DNA of 64,000 bases from Rheum nobile (taxonomy: Eukaryota; Streptophyta; Magnoliopsida; Caryophyllales; Polygonaceae), in contig WOAB01000040.1 in NCBI GenBank assembly GCA_027886185.1, forward strand, positions 434,001-498,000, in the 5' to 3' direction. The translations under genes were made by a program, and so were the position numbers. The number at the start of each line of letters is the position of its first letter. Within the stretch, counting starts at the first letter, position 1. Below the pieces are notes generated by a model. It was not told where the DNA came from. It made no database searches and saw only the letters and a program-made list of their open reading frames with translations. This document shows positions 44,373-56,229 of this stretch, in pieces.

Positions 44373-45446
44373 GTGAGGCAGAAGAAAAAATGGTCCGGGA
44401 AATCGGTGTACGAAGGAGAGAGGTACGTACACCAAAAACGGAGGAGATCGATCGAGTTTTATTTGTAAGAGGAGATTGTCATGATCCTAGAAATATGCAA
44501 AATTATGTGCAGATGGAAGTGAATAAAAAGCGTGAAATTGGAAGCCAAATTGAGATTGCAACGTAAGAAGAAGGACTAGGATTAGGATTTAGGAGTCACG
44601 CATCTTTTGCCGCTTCGAGTGCATGGTTGTTAGGGAAAGGTAAGACTGGGATTTTGGAGCACAACAATCTTTTAACTTGCTTAATCAAGACGACTATTTT
44701 TGCACTTCATCATCTTTATTTTTCACTTTAAAATACTGCTCATCTTTCCTCTCTCTTTTTTTGTAACTTTTAATTTTCACTCATTATTTTATCTCAAATT
44801 CTTAATTTTTTTGTATATATCATAAATTCATAACTCCTAATCCTGATCAAATCGATATGATGCTAACTCGTTGAGCTGATGACAAGTCTACTTTACAATA
44901 AAAAACATGGATATTATTTATGCGCCCCAAATAACAATAACACAATGTACATGAGTTTGTGAAAGGATACGAAAACAATACTTTTTAATTTTTTTGCTAA
45001 TATATGTATATGCATTGGCCATGACTTTCTGTATAAAAACTACAGAATATATTATATATTTAAATTTGTCTCTCAGTTTTCTAACAATTTAAGTAATTGC
45101 AACTTATAAATTTCATTAGTAATAAGTGGTATGATTTATATGCAAACATGCCTTTAAAGAAATGGGATTAAGGCTTGCACATAACGATTGGTCACACCCT
45201 TCGTTGCATTCTTCTACTTACGTAAACTTCATAGGGAATTTTTCATTTTCATTATTACATGGCAATGATTTTCGTTACCGAAACAATAATTATTTTACAG
45301 TAAATTGTACTCTTTCTCTTTACCTCGCCCTAGCCCTACGTAGATCGATCATAATCATACGCAAAACATATACAACAATGACAATGATATGTACATATAA
45401 TCCCCCGCAGTAATGAGCCTTCACCTCTAGTGTACATATTTTTTTA
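44373..45446. other. Intergenic DNA upstream of the protease gene
   Basis: AT-rich and without a supported gene. A short open frame at 45162-45413 shows no domain. Confidence 0.45.
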
Positions 45447-45735
45447 GGCAATGGTTAAATACACGCTGAAAAATAGCTAAATGGACGCTATTCTACACGC
45501 TTAAGCTAGGCGTGTGGTTTTACACGCTTAATCTAGGCATATAGGGGTATTATTGGTATTTTGAAAAGACAGACAGCAGATCCCACGAGAGAACAAAAAA
45601 CACACGCTTAGCTTAGGCGTCTGGTTACACGCCTAATCTAAGCGTGTATATGTAGTCGTTGTACTAACGGCTATAATATAAACGCTTAGCTTAGGCATGT
45701 ATATTATAGCTGTTGCTTAACGATTATATTTTTTT
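45447..45735. repeat. MULE left terminal inverted repeat
   Basis: Contains at least six half-palindromes of the ACACGCTTAAGC / GCTTAGGCGTGT type (45508-45705). Pairs with 54460-54843. Confidence 0.75.
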
Positions 45736-45745
45736 CTATTTATAG
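45736..45745 (+). promoter_or_regulatory. TATA box of the MULE transposase gene
   Basis: CTATTTATAG, 57-66 bases before the start codon at 45802, at the inner edge of the left TIR. This places the promoter in the TIR, as in MuDR. Confidence 0.6.
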
Positions 45746-45801
45746 TCGAAGGTCCATTTCATTTCCCAGAAACTGAAATTGTGTACTCCTAAATTTTAAA
45801 G

Positions 45802-48800
45802 ATGTATCATAGTGGTGAGAATAGTAGTGACGAACAAAACGAGTGGGTTCAAAGTGAAGAAGAAGAGGAGGAGAGCGACGAATGGATGCAGTCGAAATTT
45901 GTGTTAGACGAGGAAGCGAAAGCCGATTGGGACCCTAGCGGCGAATTTGTGGTTAGTGTTTAAAAAATTATTCTTTCGTTCATCGGTAATTTAATTCGTA
46001 ATTAGTGTGTTAAATATTGTACTTAATTAGATAGTCAATATTTAGCATGAATTTGTAGTTATATAATTGGAAATCATATGTAGTGTAATGATGTAGTCCT
46101 TAAAAAATTGAGCTCATTCGTTCATCGTTATTTTAATTCGTAATTAGTGTCTTAAATATTGCACCAAATTACAAAAAAATTGCTCATTCGTTCATCGGTA
46201 TTTTAATTCGTAATTAGTATCTTAAATATTGCACTTAATTAGGTAGCCAATATTTAGCATGAATTCGTAGTTATATAATTGGAAATCATATGTAGTGTAT
46301 AACATAGTTAACATAAACCGCTACATTTATAGGGGAAAGACTATAAAGAGCATTTTACTACGGACCTAGTGTGGAATAGTAAGGAAGAATTGTACAAATG
46401 GGTGAAAGAAAAAGGAAAGGAGCTTGTGATAGCTTTGGTGAAGCGTAACTCAAGTCCGTACCAAATTAGTATAGTGTGCGATAGGTTTGGGCCCTGGAGA
46501 TCGGGGAGGCCGAAGGTGAACAAAGAGAATCCAGAGTTGCCGGTTCCTAAAATCCGAAATTCGAGATCCAAAAAGTATGGGTGTAAGTTTGAGATAATGG
46601 GTGTTCGCAAGAAGAAAGAGGCATGGACGGTTGGTGAAAAGTGGATGTTGGGTGTGATTGAAGGTCGGCACAACCATAAGCTACGAACTAGCTTTGAAGG
46701 CCATGCATTCATGGGTCGAATGACCGAGGCGGAGCAGGTGTGCGCTAGGAGGTGGGGAGACGGTCGCAAGACGCCGAATCAAATTGTTTCGGAATTGAGG
46801 CAAAACTTCCCGGGAAATGTGACTTCCAGGAAGCAAGTGGCCAACTTCTTGCAGAAGCTGCAGTACGAGGATTTGGGAGACTTAACGGTTACACAGTGGT
46901 CCATAAGGTTTATGGTTGAGCAGAATTACATAGTTCATCCTTTGAGGGATGCAAAGACTGATGAGGTTGCAATATAATTTTTTGCTAATCCGGAGTCGCT
47001 GCGGTTGTTGAAGAAGTTCCCGTACGTGATAATCATTGACGCGACATACAAGACAAACAAGTAAGTCATTAATTGTAATAATGTGTAGTTTATTATGACA
47101 TAAATTGTTATAGTATTTCATTTAAAAATGTGTATTGTATTTTGAAATGTTTTCCGTAGATATGGAATGCCACTTGTGGAGATTGTTGGTTTCACCAACA
47201 CTCATAAGACGGTCAACATTGCTTATGCATTCACCCGGGCGGAACAGATTTACCATTACACGTGGATAATGAGGAAAGTTCGAGCATTGTGTTTGGATTT
47301 GGGAGTGATGCCTACTGCAATAATGACAGATTGTGAGAAGGCCCTCATAACTGCTATCCGGAGTGTTTTCGGCACCGAAGTTCAACACCTCTTGTGCTGG
47401 GTGCATATAAAGCACAACATCGAGGCACGTGCCTCGTCCATCTTGAAGAGGAAGGAAAGTGTGGATGCCTTTGCAAACCAATGTTGGGCACTTTTTTGCT
47501 CAGCTAGTGAAGAAAGCTATGAAGAGAGGCTTGCCGTATTACGGACATCGTGGAAGAAAGGCCTTGTCGGATACGTGGAGGGCACATGGCTTATTCCGTA
47601 CAAGATGAGCATAGTAAGGGCGTGGACGGATCATCATCTTCACTTCTTCACGAGGACTTCAAACAGGTATGACGTGCACGATATGTTGTTTTTTGTACTC
47701 ATAGTTGTTAATGTCGTACTAACGTCATGTGATTTGACAGGGTTGAGGGGATGCACAAGGTTTTGAAAGATATTATTGGCTCTAGCAGAGGGGGCTTCAA
47801 TAGAGTGATCGTGAGGATTCACCATGCCATCATCCTTCAAGTAGATCAGATTAGGGGGAGCATGAACCTTTCACTTTCCAAACGACCAACGGATTTCGAT
47901 GATGCATCGATGCCGGCAGTTGTACGAGCTACTTTTTCTAGGCTCTTCTACCAAGTGTCTGATAGGTGCTTTGATATGTTGTTGGGATATTACGATATGT
48001 TGAAGAAGGGGGAGTTCTCAGAAGAATGCAACGACCATTGGGTGAGAGATTGCCTCGGGTTGTCTTGCGTGAACAGTATTGCAAGAGCCATCATTTCAAG
48101 AACACCTCTCATTCTGTCAGACGTTCACGAGTTCTGGAGGGACTTGGAATGGGAAGAGACTCCAACCACAACACTTGGCCCTTCTGCCTATGTTCGAATG
48201 GACATTACAGAGATTAGACTTCGTGAAATGTTTGCCAAGTTAGAGGTTGGGACATTGAAGAAAGGCACGGCATTCCTACTAGGTGAGTTGTACGACGACT
48301 TGGAGCATCCAGAAGAGAGTACTTTGTTGGAGCCGACGGGAATCAAGTCAAAAGGAAGGCCAAGTGGTGCTAGGAACAAGGAGAAGGTGGATGAGAAGGC
48401 GGAGAAGAGGGATAAGTGCTTGTTTGAGCATAGACGGGATGAGCTCCACGAGAATGAGAAGAAGGCGGGGCCGAAGACAAAGGGGAAGGGGAAGGCAAGT
48501 GCGAGCACTGGTAGAGGCCCAAGTCGACCTAAAAACCAAGCAGGTGCATCTACTGCAATAGTGATGGACTTTGACGACTTGCAATCCCAACCCATACTAG
48601 AAGAATCACAACCAGAAGATTTGCAGTGGCCTCAAGAATCAATTTTTCCCCTTGTTCATATGGGGGTGAACTTTGGGATTGACAATGTGGATGACTTCTG
48701 GATTCCGTACATCAAGAATGTTAGAGATGTACGCCCCGATGGACATTGTGGATATCGGTCGATGGATGTATTATTGGGGAGGCAAGAGCATGAATATGCC

Positions 48801-49400
48801 AACATCCGACGCGAGATGGTAACAGAGTTGCTTGACAATCGAGAGCTATACGAGCCGATACGTTGCCGTCTTCGACAAGGGTCTTGGGAGGATCTTATCT
48901 TGCCAGTGAACCATTGCAGAAGCCCTTGCTCAGAATTATACTGGCTTCACATGCCATTGATGGGTTTAGTGCTTGCCACACTCTATCAGGTTGGTCTCGT
49001 CTTATTAACGTGGGAAGTTCCGACGTTTTGCTTACCGTTGAGGAATAGGACATCAAGCATGGGAACTCCAGACAAGATTCTCGCCATGGCACACGTAGGC
49101 AATCATGATCACTTCATACCGGTAAAGGTTTTTTCTAATAAAAATATTTATGAAATTAGGTTACATTATTTTCACTACTAAAATAGTTTGTGTGTGTATA
49201 TGTAGGTGGTGTTTAAGGAAGGGTCGCCAATACCGCACACACCTGGTGCGTGGCGTAGAAACGCAGATCGAAACATTCTGTGGTGGACAACAAAGTTTGA
49301 GTTGAATTTGAAGATGTATCGAGATTACCGCATTGCATATTGTCGGGCACCAGATCCTTTTATGTATGTGGGAGACGGATCCGTTCATGTACTTGATTGA
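45802..49400 (+). pseudogene. MULE transposase with FAR1-type finger, DDE domain and C-terminal OTU domain; one nonsense codon
   Basis: Five exons were inferred from GT/AG sites: 45802-45951, 46333-47060, 47160-47666, 47741-49121 and 49206-49400 (987 codons with the stop). Order: an acidic N-terminus; a FAR1/WRKY-GCM1-like finger (VCDRFG, then KYGCKFEI, then HNH; residues ~85-170); the MULE DDE core with IIIDATYKTNK, MTDCEKAL and NRVEGMH; a decayed SWIM-like CLGLSC; a Lys/Glu-rich linker; and an OTU-like thiol protease domain. The OTU domain has DGHCGYRS (Cys near residue 798) and NHDHFIPV, split by the last intron. An in-frame TAA at 46975-46977 precedes the first catalytic Asp. All other exons are open and in phase, so inactivation is recent. 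It would cut and join the element ends in the nucleus. Confidence 0.85.
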
Positions 49401-49609
49401 TTACACGATTATGTAATGTAATATTTAGACAGCTTTGATGTGTTCATATCATTAATTTGATGTGTTTTTATTTAAGTTCGAAGTAGTTCAAACTTGCTTT
49501 TTTATCTCGATTTAATGGGCCTATACTGGCGCAAAGTAGTACAAAACATAACAAATCACATCCCTTGTTTCGTTAATTCTGATTGATTCATTTTGGAGCT
49601 AATCTAAAC

Positions 49610-50630
49610 CCTAAGTATACTAGATAAGTCTAAGTGTACTAGATATAATGAAATACTATAGTACATAAGTCTAAGTATACTACATATAATAAAATACTAT
49701 AGTACATAAGTCTAAGTGTACTAGATATAATGAAATACTATAGTATATAAGTGTAACTATATGAAATATAATGAAATACTATAGTACATAAGTCTAAGTG
49801 TACTAGATATAATGAAATACTATAGTACATAAGTCTAAGTATACTAGATATAATGAAATACTATAGTATATAAGTGTAACTATATGAAATATAATGAAAT
49901 ACTATAGTACGTAAGTCTAAGTGTACTAGATATAATGAAATACTATAGTATATAAGTGTAACTATATGAAATATAATGAAATACTATAGTACATAAGTCT
50001 AAGTGTACTAGATATAATGAAATACTATAGTACATAAGTCTAAGTATACTAGATATAATGAAATACTATAGTATATAAGTGTAACTATATGAAATATAAT
50101 TAAATACTATAGTACATAAGTCTAAGTGTACTAGATATAATGAAATACTATAGTACATAAGTCTAAGTGTACTAGATATAATGAAATACTATAGTACATA
50201 AGTGTAACTATACTAGATATAATGAAATACTATAGTATATAAGTGTAACTATATGAAATATAATAAAATACTATAGTACATAAGTGTAACTATACTAGAT
50301 ATAATGAAATACTATAGTATATAAGTGTAACTATATGAAATATAATGAAATACTATAGTACATAAGTCTAAGTGTACTAGATATAATGAAATACTATAGT
50401 ATATAAGTCTAACTATATGAAATATAATGAAATACTATAGTACATAAGTCTAAGTGTACTAGATATAATGAAATACTATAGTACATAAGTCTAAGTGTAC
50501 TAGATATAATGAAATACTATAGTACATAAGTCTAAGTGTACTAGATATAATGAAATACTATAGTACATAAGTCTAAGTATACTAGATATAATGAAATACT
50601 ATAGTATATAAGTGTAACTATACTAGATTG
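49610..50630. repeat. AT-rich minisatellite, 41-base unit, about 25 copies
   Basis: Two interspersed variants share TATAATGAAATACTATAGTA. One continues with ACATAAGTCTAAGTGTACTA and the other with ATATAAGTGTAACTATATGA. The array lies between the 3' ends of the two convergent MULE genes. It is not a CRISPR array: there are no unique spacers and no cas genes. Confidence 0.93.
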
Positions 50631-50664
50631 TTAGGGTATTGGGTTCTTAGGGTTTAGACATCAC

Positions 50665-50762
50665 GCGCTTAAGCTAAGCTTGTTCATCACACGCTTAAGC
50701 TAAGCTTGTGACTACACGCTTAAGCTATGCGTCTAGGAACACGCTTAGCTTAAGCGTGTGAT
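50665..50762. repeat. Internal cluster of MULE TIR-type palindromes
   Basis: Four or more ACGCTTAAGCTAAGC / CGCTTAGCTTAAGCGT motifs, the same motif that fills the TIRs, occur here in the middle of the element just right of the minisatellite. Confidence 0.75.
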
Positions 50763-51023
50763 TATGCATGGTGATTCATGGGACTGCCATGCATTCCCCA
50801 TGCAGGTACGTTCAGAACGACTGGAATTAATGAGCTCCCAACCACCGTACATTGTCCTTCTATTTTATGGTTCGATAACGTTATGTTGCTCTCTCGTACA
50901 CATAGGTAAGCATCAAACCACATAATAAACATGAACAAACATAGTAAACCAAATAAGATAAATACATAACTTTTACATAAATACTATGTACATATGAATC
51001 CTGTCTAATCCAAAACATAAAAA

Positions 51024-54000
51024 CTACTGTGGCTGCGAGCCACTACCTTCGCCAGGTTCCGTGACAGAATCACGAAACATCTGGGACTGGCGAGGTAGGG
51101 GTGGGGCCATAGGGGGAGGCTGCCCAGTCAGCATATGCAGCCATAACGCCGCGTGTTGCTCGAACGTCCGTGTCGCCGCCTCAGGTGTGCGTAAATAAGT
51201 GCGGATATCACCGGCAACCACCTGAATGCGCTGTATAGAAAGCAAGTAATATTTATCAAAATATTGCAAAATATAAAATTATAGATAAATCATTCAAATA
51301 ATTCGACAAAAGTTAGCGTACCGCAACTGCGTCAACGCTTGGAGGGACGTGGATAGGGCCGACCGGACAATCACGTCTTACTGAACCGGGATCGACCAAT
51401 GGATGAGAACACTCGTCATACCAATTTAAATAATCGGCAGACATGTCCCACCCATGTGTCGCAACCGATCCCTAGAGGTCAATCAGGGGTCTCGGGTCTG
51501 CATCCCAAGCTAGTAGAAGCTCATCCGCAAAACTCACCTCGTATCCCTTGATTTCCGCTTTCCTGACGACCTTGGCCGGCTGAATGGGCAGAACTGGGAT
51601 AGGCTGCATCATCCCAAACTGCCTGAGGACTCTGTCCGGGTGGTACGGCTCCTGAACATCTACAATGCGCAGTATACCGCGAAACCTGGCAGGAGCTACC
51701 TCAGGAGCCTGGAAGTCCAACCCCACCCAGGGGGTCCAGGTAACCTATAAAGTCAAAAAGGCAAAGTGAATAAATATATACTAAAATAAATTAAAGACTA
51801 AGATATCGAAAATTACATGTACTATTCTACCTCCTCGTATCTCATGCGGTCCAACATGCGGCGTATGGCGATCAAACGACCGGTGTCTCTACTGTTCGGC
51901 ACCTCCGCGGCACCAGAAACAGCTCCTCCAAAGGCCTGAGGGTTCGTGACATATTGTTCCCGAAAATGTGGGAAATATGCCCAAACCCAGCACTGTAAAT
52001 GAATAACTAAGGACATTAATGACCAAAATATTAAAACGTAACTTAATATTTGACTAATCTATCTAATGTCTTACCCTGATCAGAATCCCGCACGATGTAA
52101 CGCCCTGTGCTCCACGCCTAGACGCCTCTCCCAAGTTGCGGTAGACGTACGCTAGAATCCCAGCTCCCCATGCAGTGTCGCATGTGACGTCGTGGTCAAA
52201 CAAAAGCGCCAACCACTTCTGCTTTGCGGCGTTAGTGGACTTGTCCACCAGGACAGTCGAGCCGAGAAGCAAGAAGAGGTAGTACGTAGCAATAACGCCC
52301 TCATCACGAACCTCACTCCTCATCCAGGCCTCCAGTACTGTAGTCTCTAAATGCCCCAAAGGAATACCACCAGCTGTGTGCCATCTCCTCACCTCCTCCT
52401 CAGCAACGCCCAGATCAGCACATATGCGCTGTCTCACTGTCGGCTCATCGAGGTCTGAAGTGCAGCTCCTCCCACGTATGGGAACTTGTAAGATCTGGTG
52501 AATATCAGCAAGGGTGATGGTCATCTCTCCGAAGGGCATATGAAATGTGTTCGTCTCGGGATGCCATCTCTCCACAAATGCCAAAATCAACGCCGCATCC
52601 ATGCTGCATGCTATGCCTAGTGTGCGTAGACCGGTAAGCCCGCTCCGCTCCGCCAGCCTAAACCACGTATGTGGCTCAAGGCTAATGTAATGCTCGTGTG
52701 TAGAACAATGGGCTGTGCGGAAATGGATCCTCAGAATCTTACGACTCTGAATTAACGGTATTTAAAATTAGTATACAATTTCGAATAAAAAACATTTATA
52801 GGTAAAACACATAAACTAAAAAACCTAAAACATACCAGGTCCTGCTCCGCCTGACGAAGGGCTACCCCGCTACGACGAGGCTCCGCCTGCTCGGCAATCT
52901 GAGGAACATGAGCATCCTCAACAACTGCAACGTCTCCTCTACGTCTCCGTCTCCTCTGTTGTACATGAGGCGGCATCTGCGGAAGTGCCTCAGGAGCGGG
53001 CTGAGGTATAGGACGGTCAAATATGGCCCGAGCAATGTGTGTCTCGTAGCTAGAGAGAAGAATCGGACACCTTGTGCCTCCAGGCATCCAAGGATGGTAA
53101 GTATGTACAACAAATGGACCGGGAGGAGGTGGAGAAGAAGGACTAGCATGAGGTGGAGAAGAAGGACTAGCATGAGGTGGAGAAGAAGGACCGGCAGAAA
53201 GTGGAGAAGAAATATCGGCAGAAGGTGTAGAAGAAGGACCGGCATGGGATGGAGAGGGGACATGAGTAGGTATCGACCCAAAAAAAGGCGGGGAATGAAA
53301 AAATGGAATGTCGTCCGTACTCAACTCCTGCGTCGGTAATGTAGGCTCCACAGACTCAACAAAGTCATACCCTGCCCCATGACGCGACTGCTCCTCAACA
53401 GCCTCATCATCAACCGTCATGGGCTCAGCTACCAAGTCCTCGGCGTCCTCCAAATAGTCATCATCAGCGGTGCCGGTCATAGGCGGCTGCGAAGATACCG
53501 CACTAGACGACAATATATCAGTACTCACAGTACCGGCGCGACGACGAATAGACTCCGATATACCAACACGCCGGGTGCGGTCAGCAACAACAGGTGTCGG
53601 CTCCGTCCGCCCAGTAGGGGTGATGACCGCCAATATACTCTAATTTTTTAGATACTATTTTAATTAGGGACTAATTAATATATTTAGGAACTTAAATGAT
53701 TAATTTTAGAATTTATTATACTTGTTATTTTCTAAATATACTATACAAGCCAATAATTCTAATCTATAACTATCTAATTTATGAAAATTAAGGACTAATT
53801 ATTTACTAAATTATTCTATTTCAAATTAACAACATTATTTACTAAATTATTTACTAAATTATTTTTAGAATTTACTAAATTATTTAATAAATTATTTGCT
53901 AAATTAGAGACTAATTATTTACAAAAACAATTACGATAATAATGATCAATTTAAAATTTAAAATAATACCGCTCGTAGACCGATTTGACTCGATCCAGGC

Positions 54001-54356
54001 GTCATCGGAGTTGTATCCGCTAGGTCCCTAGCTCGACCTCCCCTTCCACCACGGGTCCGAGCTCCGCCGGAAACCACCAAGCCCTCCTCCTCCTCCTCCT
54101 CCTCCTCTACCGCCATCCACGCAGACATTCCGCCGGAGCTCGCACCACCGGCGCCGGAACTACCTCCGCCGCCTGCAGTCGCCTCTGCGCCTCCTCCAGC
54201 AGCCTCCGCGTCTCTCGGCGTCGCACCAGTGGGAGCGCCCCCGGTCGCCCCTTGCTCCAGATTTCCGACTGCCGCTCCGTCGCCGCTTTTGGACCTCTCT
54301 CCGCCGCCAATGAACTCGCCCAAACCATCCCAATCACAATCCATGCCTAATTTCAA
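51024..54356 (-). pseudogene. Plant mobile domain (PMD) gene of the MULE; one nonsense codon
   Basis: Six exons, all in phase 0, were inferred: 54356-53970, 53639-52836, 52746-52075, 51992-51831, 51744-51322 and 51230-51024 (885 codons including stops). Exon 1 is Gly/Ala-rich with a run of glutamates. Exon 2 is Pro/Ser-rich, with repeated SSPPHAS units at about 53135-53200. Exon 3 carries the PMD core: FVERWHPETNTFHMPFGEMT, then LADIHQILQVPIRG, VDKSTNAAKQKWLALLFD and GILAYVYRNLGEASR. Exon 4 continues it (CWVWAYFPHF). A TAG at 51472-51474 interrupts exon 5; sequence beyond it stays open to the final stop. PMD proteins include MAIN and MAIL1, which act in gene expression and silencing. Many PMD genes occur in transposons. 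The role here is unknown. Confidence 0.82.
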
Positions 54357-54459
54357 ACAATCGAAGCAAATGGAGGAGAGATTTCGTCGAAATCGTTTTC
54401 GAATTTTTTAGGTTTTGAACGCGTCGGGAGGAAGAAGACGAAGTAGAAACTTAAGCGTC

Positions 54460-54843
54460 TAAAACCAGACGCCTAAGTTAGGCGTTTGTCTAGACGCCTA
54501 ACTTAGGCGTCTGGTTTTACTGGGGAATGTGCAAAGGCTATTGGGCAATAACCCATATAACCACACGCCTAGATTAGGCGTCTGGACAGACGCCTAAGTT
54601 AGGCGTCTGGTTTTACTGGGGAATGGGCAAAGGCTATTGGACCGGCCCAATAACCCATATAACCACACGCCTAGATTAGGCGTCTGGTTAAACGCCTAAG
54701 CTAAGTGTGTGGTTCATACATGTTTTCGAAAATGGCAAGAATACCCCTTCACGCTTAGCTTAGGCGTGTAAAAGCAGACGCTTATCTTAAGCGTGTAGAA
54801 TAACGTCTATTTAGATAATTTTTCGCGTGTATTTAGCATATCC
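54460..54843. repeat. MULE right terminal inverted repeat with internal ~99-base duplication
   Basis: Contains many AGACGCCTAAGTTAGGCGTC-type palindromes. A segment including GGTTTTACTGGGGAATG and AACCCATATAACCACACG occurs twice in tandem (about 54494-54590 and 54591-54690). Confidence 0.78.
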
Positions 54844-55858
54844 GTAAAATAAATGGTGATGAGATTTAATTTTTCACCCAAGTGGAGAAATGAAGAAAGA
54901 GATCGGATTTACAACCTCCCAACATCCCTCCAACTTCCCTACACCAAGCCACTTGGGGAATATACACGTTCATTTTTTTCTTAACTGATATCAATTTGAT
55001 TAATTTCAAATTGAAAGATTCTTGCATGATTTACAAAGGCCATGATACGTACCATGAGCATAGAATCAACAATCTTTCAAAATTGTTAATAGAATGTGAG
55101 AACATGATGCGGTCTAAGAAATCCTTAGAGTTTTTGATTCATCATTCCTATTTATGAATCTTTAATTCGGATCCCATCCCATTCAATTTAATATATAAAG
55201 CCAATATCATATCCATATTATTTAATTTATTTTATGATAATATTTTTATTAGAATATAATTCGAATTCATTAAAACTTAAACAAAATTTAAACATCGAAT
55301 ATCTAATTCGATATTAAATTCTATCTAAATTTAAATTAATCAATATGAAATAAAACAAAGTCTCGATTAACCATATATTAAATAAAAAAACATTTCTTAA
55401 TTATAAAGAAAAATAATTACGAGGGAAAGGATCCCTTTGTAGAATGGTTTACACAATTACATCTCAAAAAATCAAAATAAAATTTTCAACTCCATTTCTT
55501 CGATTTTCTTGTTCATTTTTTTTTTCATAAACCAGAAAATTTATGAAGGAAATATTCGGGATGATAAAAGAAATCAATAAATTTTGAAATCCAAAATTGT
55601 TTTTTATGGATTAAGGGGAAATGGACAAATTAAACTTCTCCATCACATGATTTAATGAAATATCTTAGATTTGCGTCGAATTCATAGGTATATGTCTCAA
55701 GTGATTTTTTATGATGGGGACCAATTTTTATATAAGAAAAAGAAATGAGGGTCGACTTTGGTAATTGAAGTTATAGTTTAAAAAATCAATAAATCGTCTA
55801 TAATCAACTTAATCATTCCTAAAAGAGCCACCTGCCGCTATAAATTTACTTTATTATA
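54844..55858. other. Intergenic AT-rich DNA
   Basis: No open frame, paired repeat or RNA gene recognised. Confidence 0.5.
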
Positions 55859-55860
55859 TA

Positions 55861-56119
55861 CTCCCTCGGTCCCAATATATAAGCCTCACTTTGATCGGGT
55901 TCAAATGTCGAGGCGGGTTTTGTATCGTTAATATCTCTAATTACATAACCCTAAAAATTATATTTTTTTGATATTATCAAAGTACTCGTTGAGACGAATC
56001 AAACAAGACCCCACATGACTATGTTTTTTCTTATATATTGGAAGAAATCTTGAAGATTCCCTTCAACCGTGAACAGTGTCGGTTGGTCAAATGGGGCTTA
56101 TATTTTGGGACGGAGGGAG
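55861..56119. mobile_element. Stowaway MITE (Tc1/mariner type)
   Basis: Ends CTCCCTCGGTCCCAATATA and, inverted, CTCCCTCCGTCCCAAAATA are classic Stowaway termini, with TA on both sides (55859-55860 and 56120-56121). 259 bases, no coding. Confidence 0.92.
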
Positions 56120-56229
56120 TAATAAGTATAGTCTATAATTATATATGTTATGTAGAAATATATTTTATCTACATAGTGACTCATTCAGTGATTTAGTTAG
56201 TTAGTAAGTTAACTAAAGGGCCCCTTCAA

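Larger units (their letters stand above)
45447..54843 (+). mobile_element. Large two-gene MULE: FAR1/MULE-OTU transposase and convergent PMD gene
   Basis: Inverted ends agree: left GGCAATGGTTAAATACACGC, right (inverse) GGATATGCTAAATACACGC. Both continue with GAAAAAT..CTAAAT.GACG.TATTCTACACGCTTAAG and share GGGGTATT..TTG..ATTTT further in. Both TIRs are packed with copies of ACGCCTAAGCTTAGGCGT-like palindromes. Transposase (plus) and PMD gene (minus) start near opposite ends and converge on a minisatellite. The exact ends and the expected 9-base duplication could not be fixed because the flanks are A/T-rich. At ~9.4 kb it is near complete, inactivated by single nonsense codons. Confidence 0.82.

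Noticed and set aside
47640..47740. Continuing the transposase frame through 47667-47740
   Set aside because: Reading through loses the NRVEGMH motif. GTATG at 47667 and AG before 47741 restore the frame across the catalytic Glu, so this is an intron.
48188..48595. Minus-strand open frames inside the MULE transposase exon 4
   Set aside because: Low-complexity Leu/Ser/Pro readings antisense to the Lys/Glu-rich linker. They are shadows of the real exon.
49610..50630. CRISPR-like appearance of the 41-base repeats
   Set aside because: The units are contiguous with no unique spacers, in a plant nuclear context.
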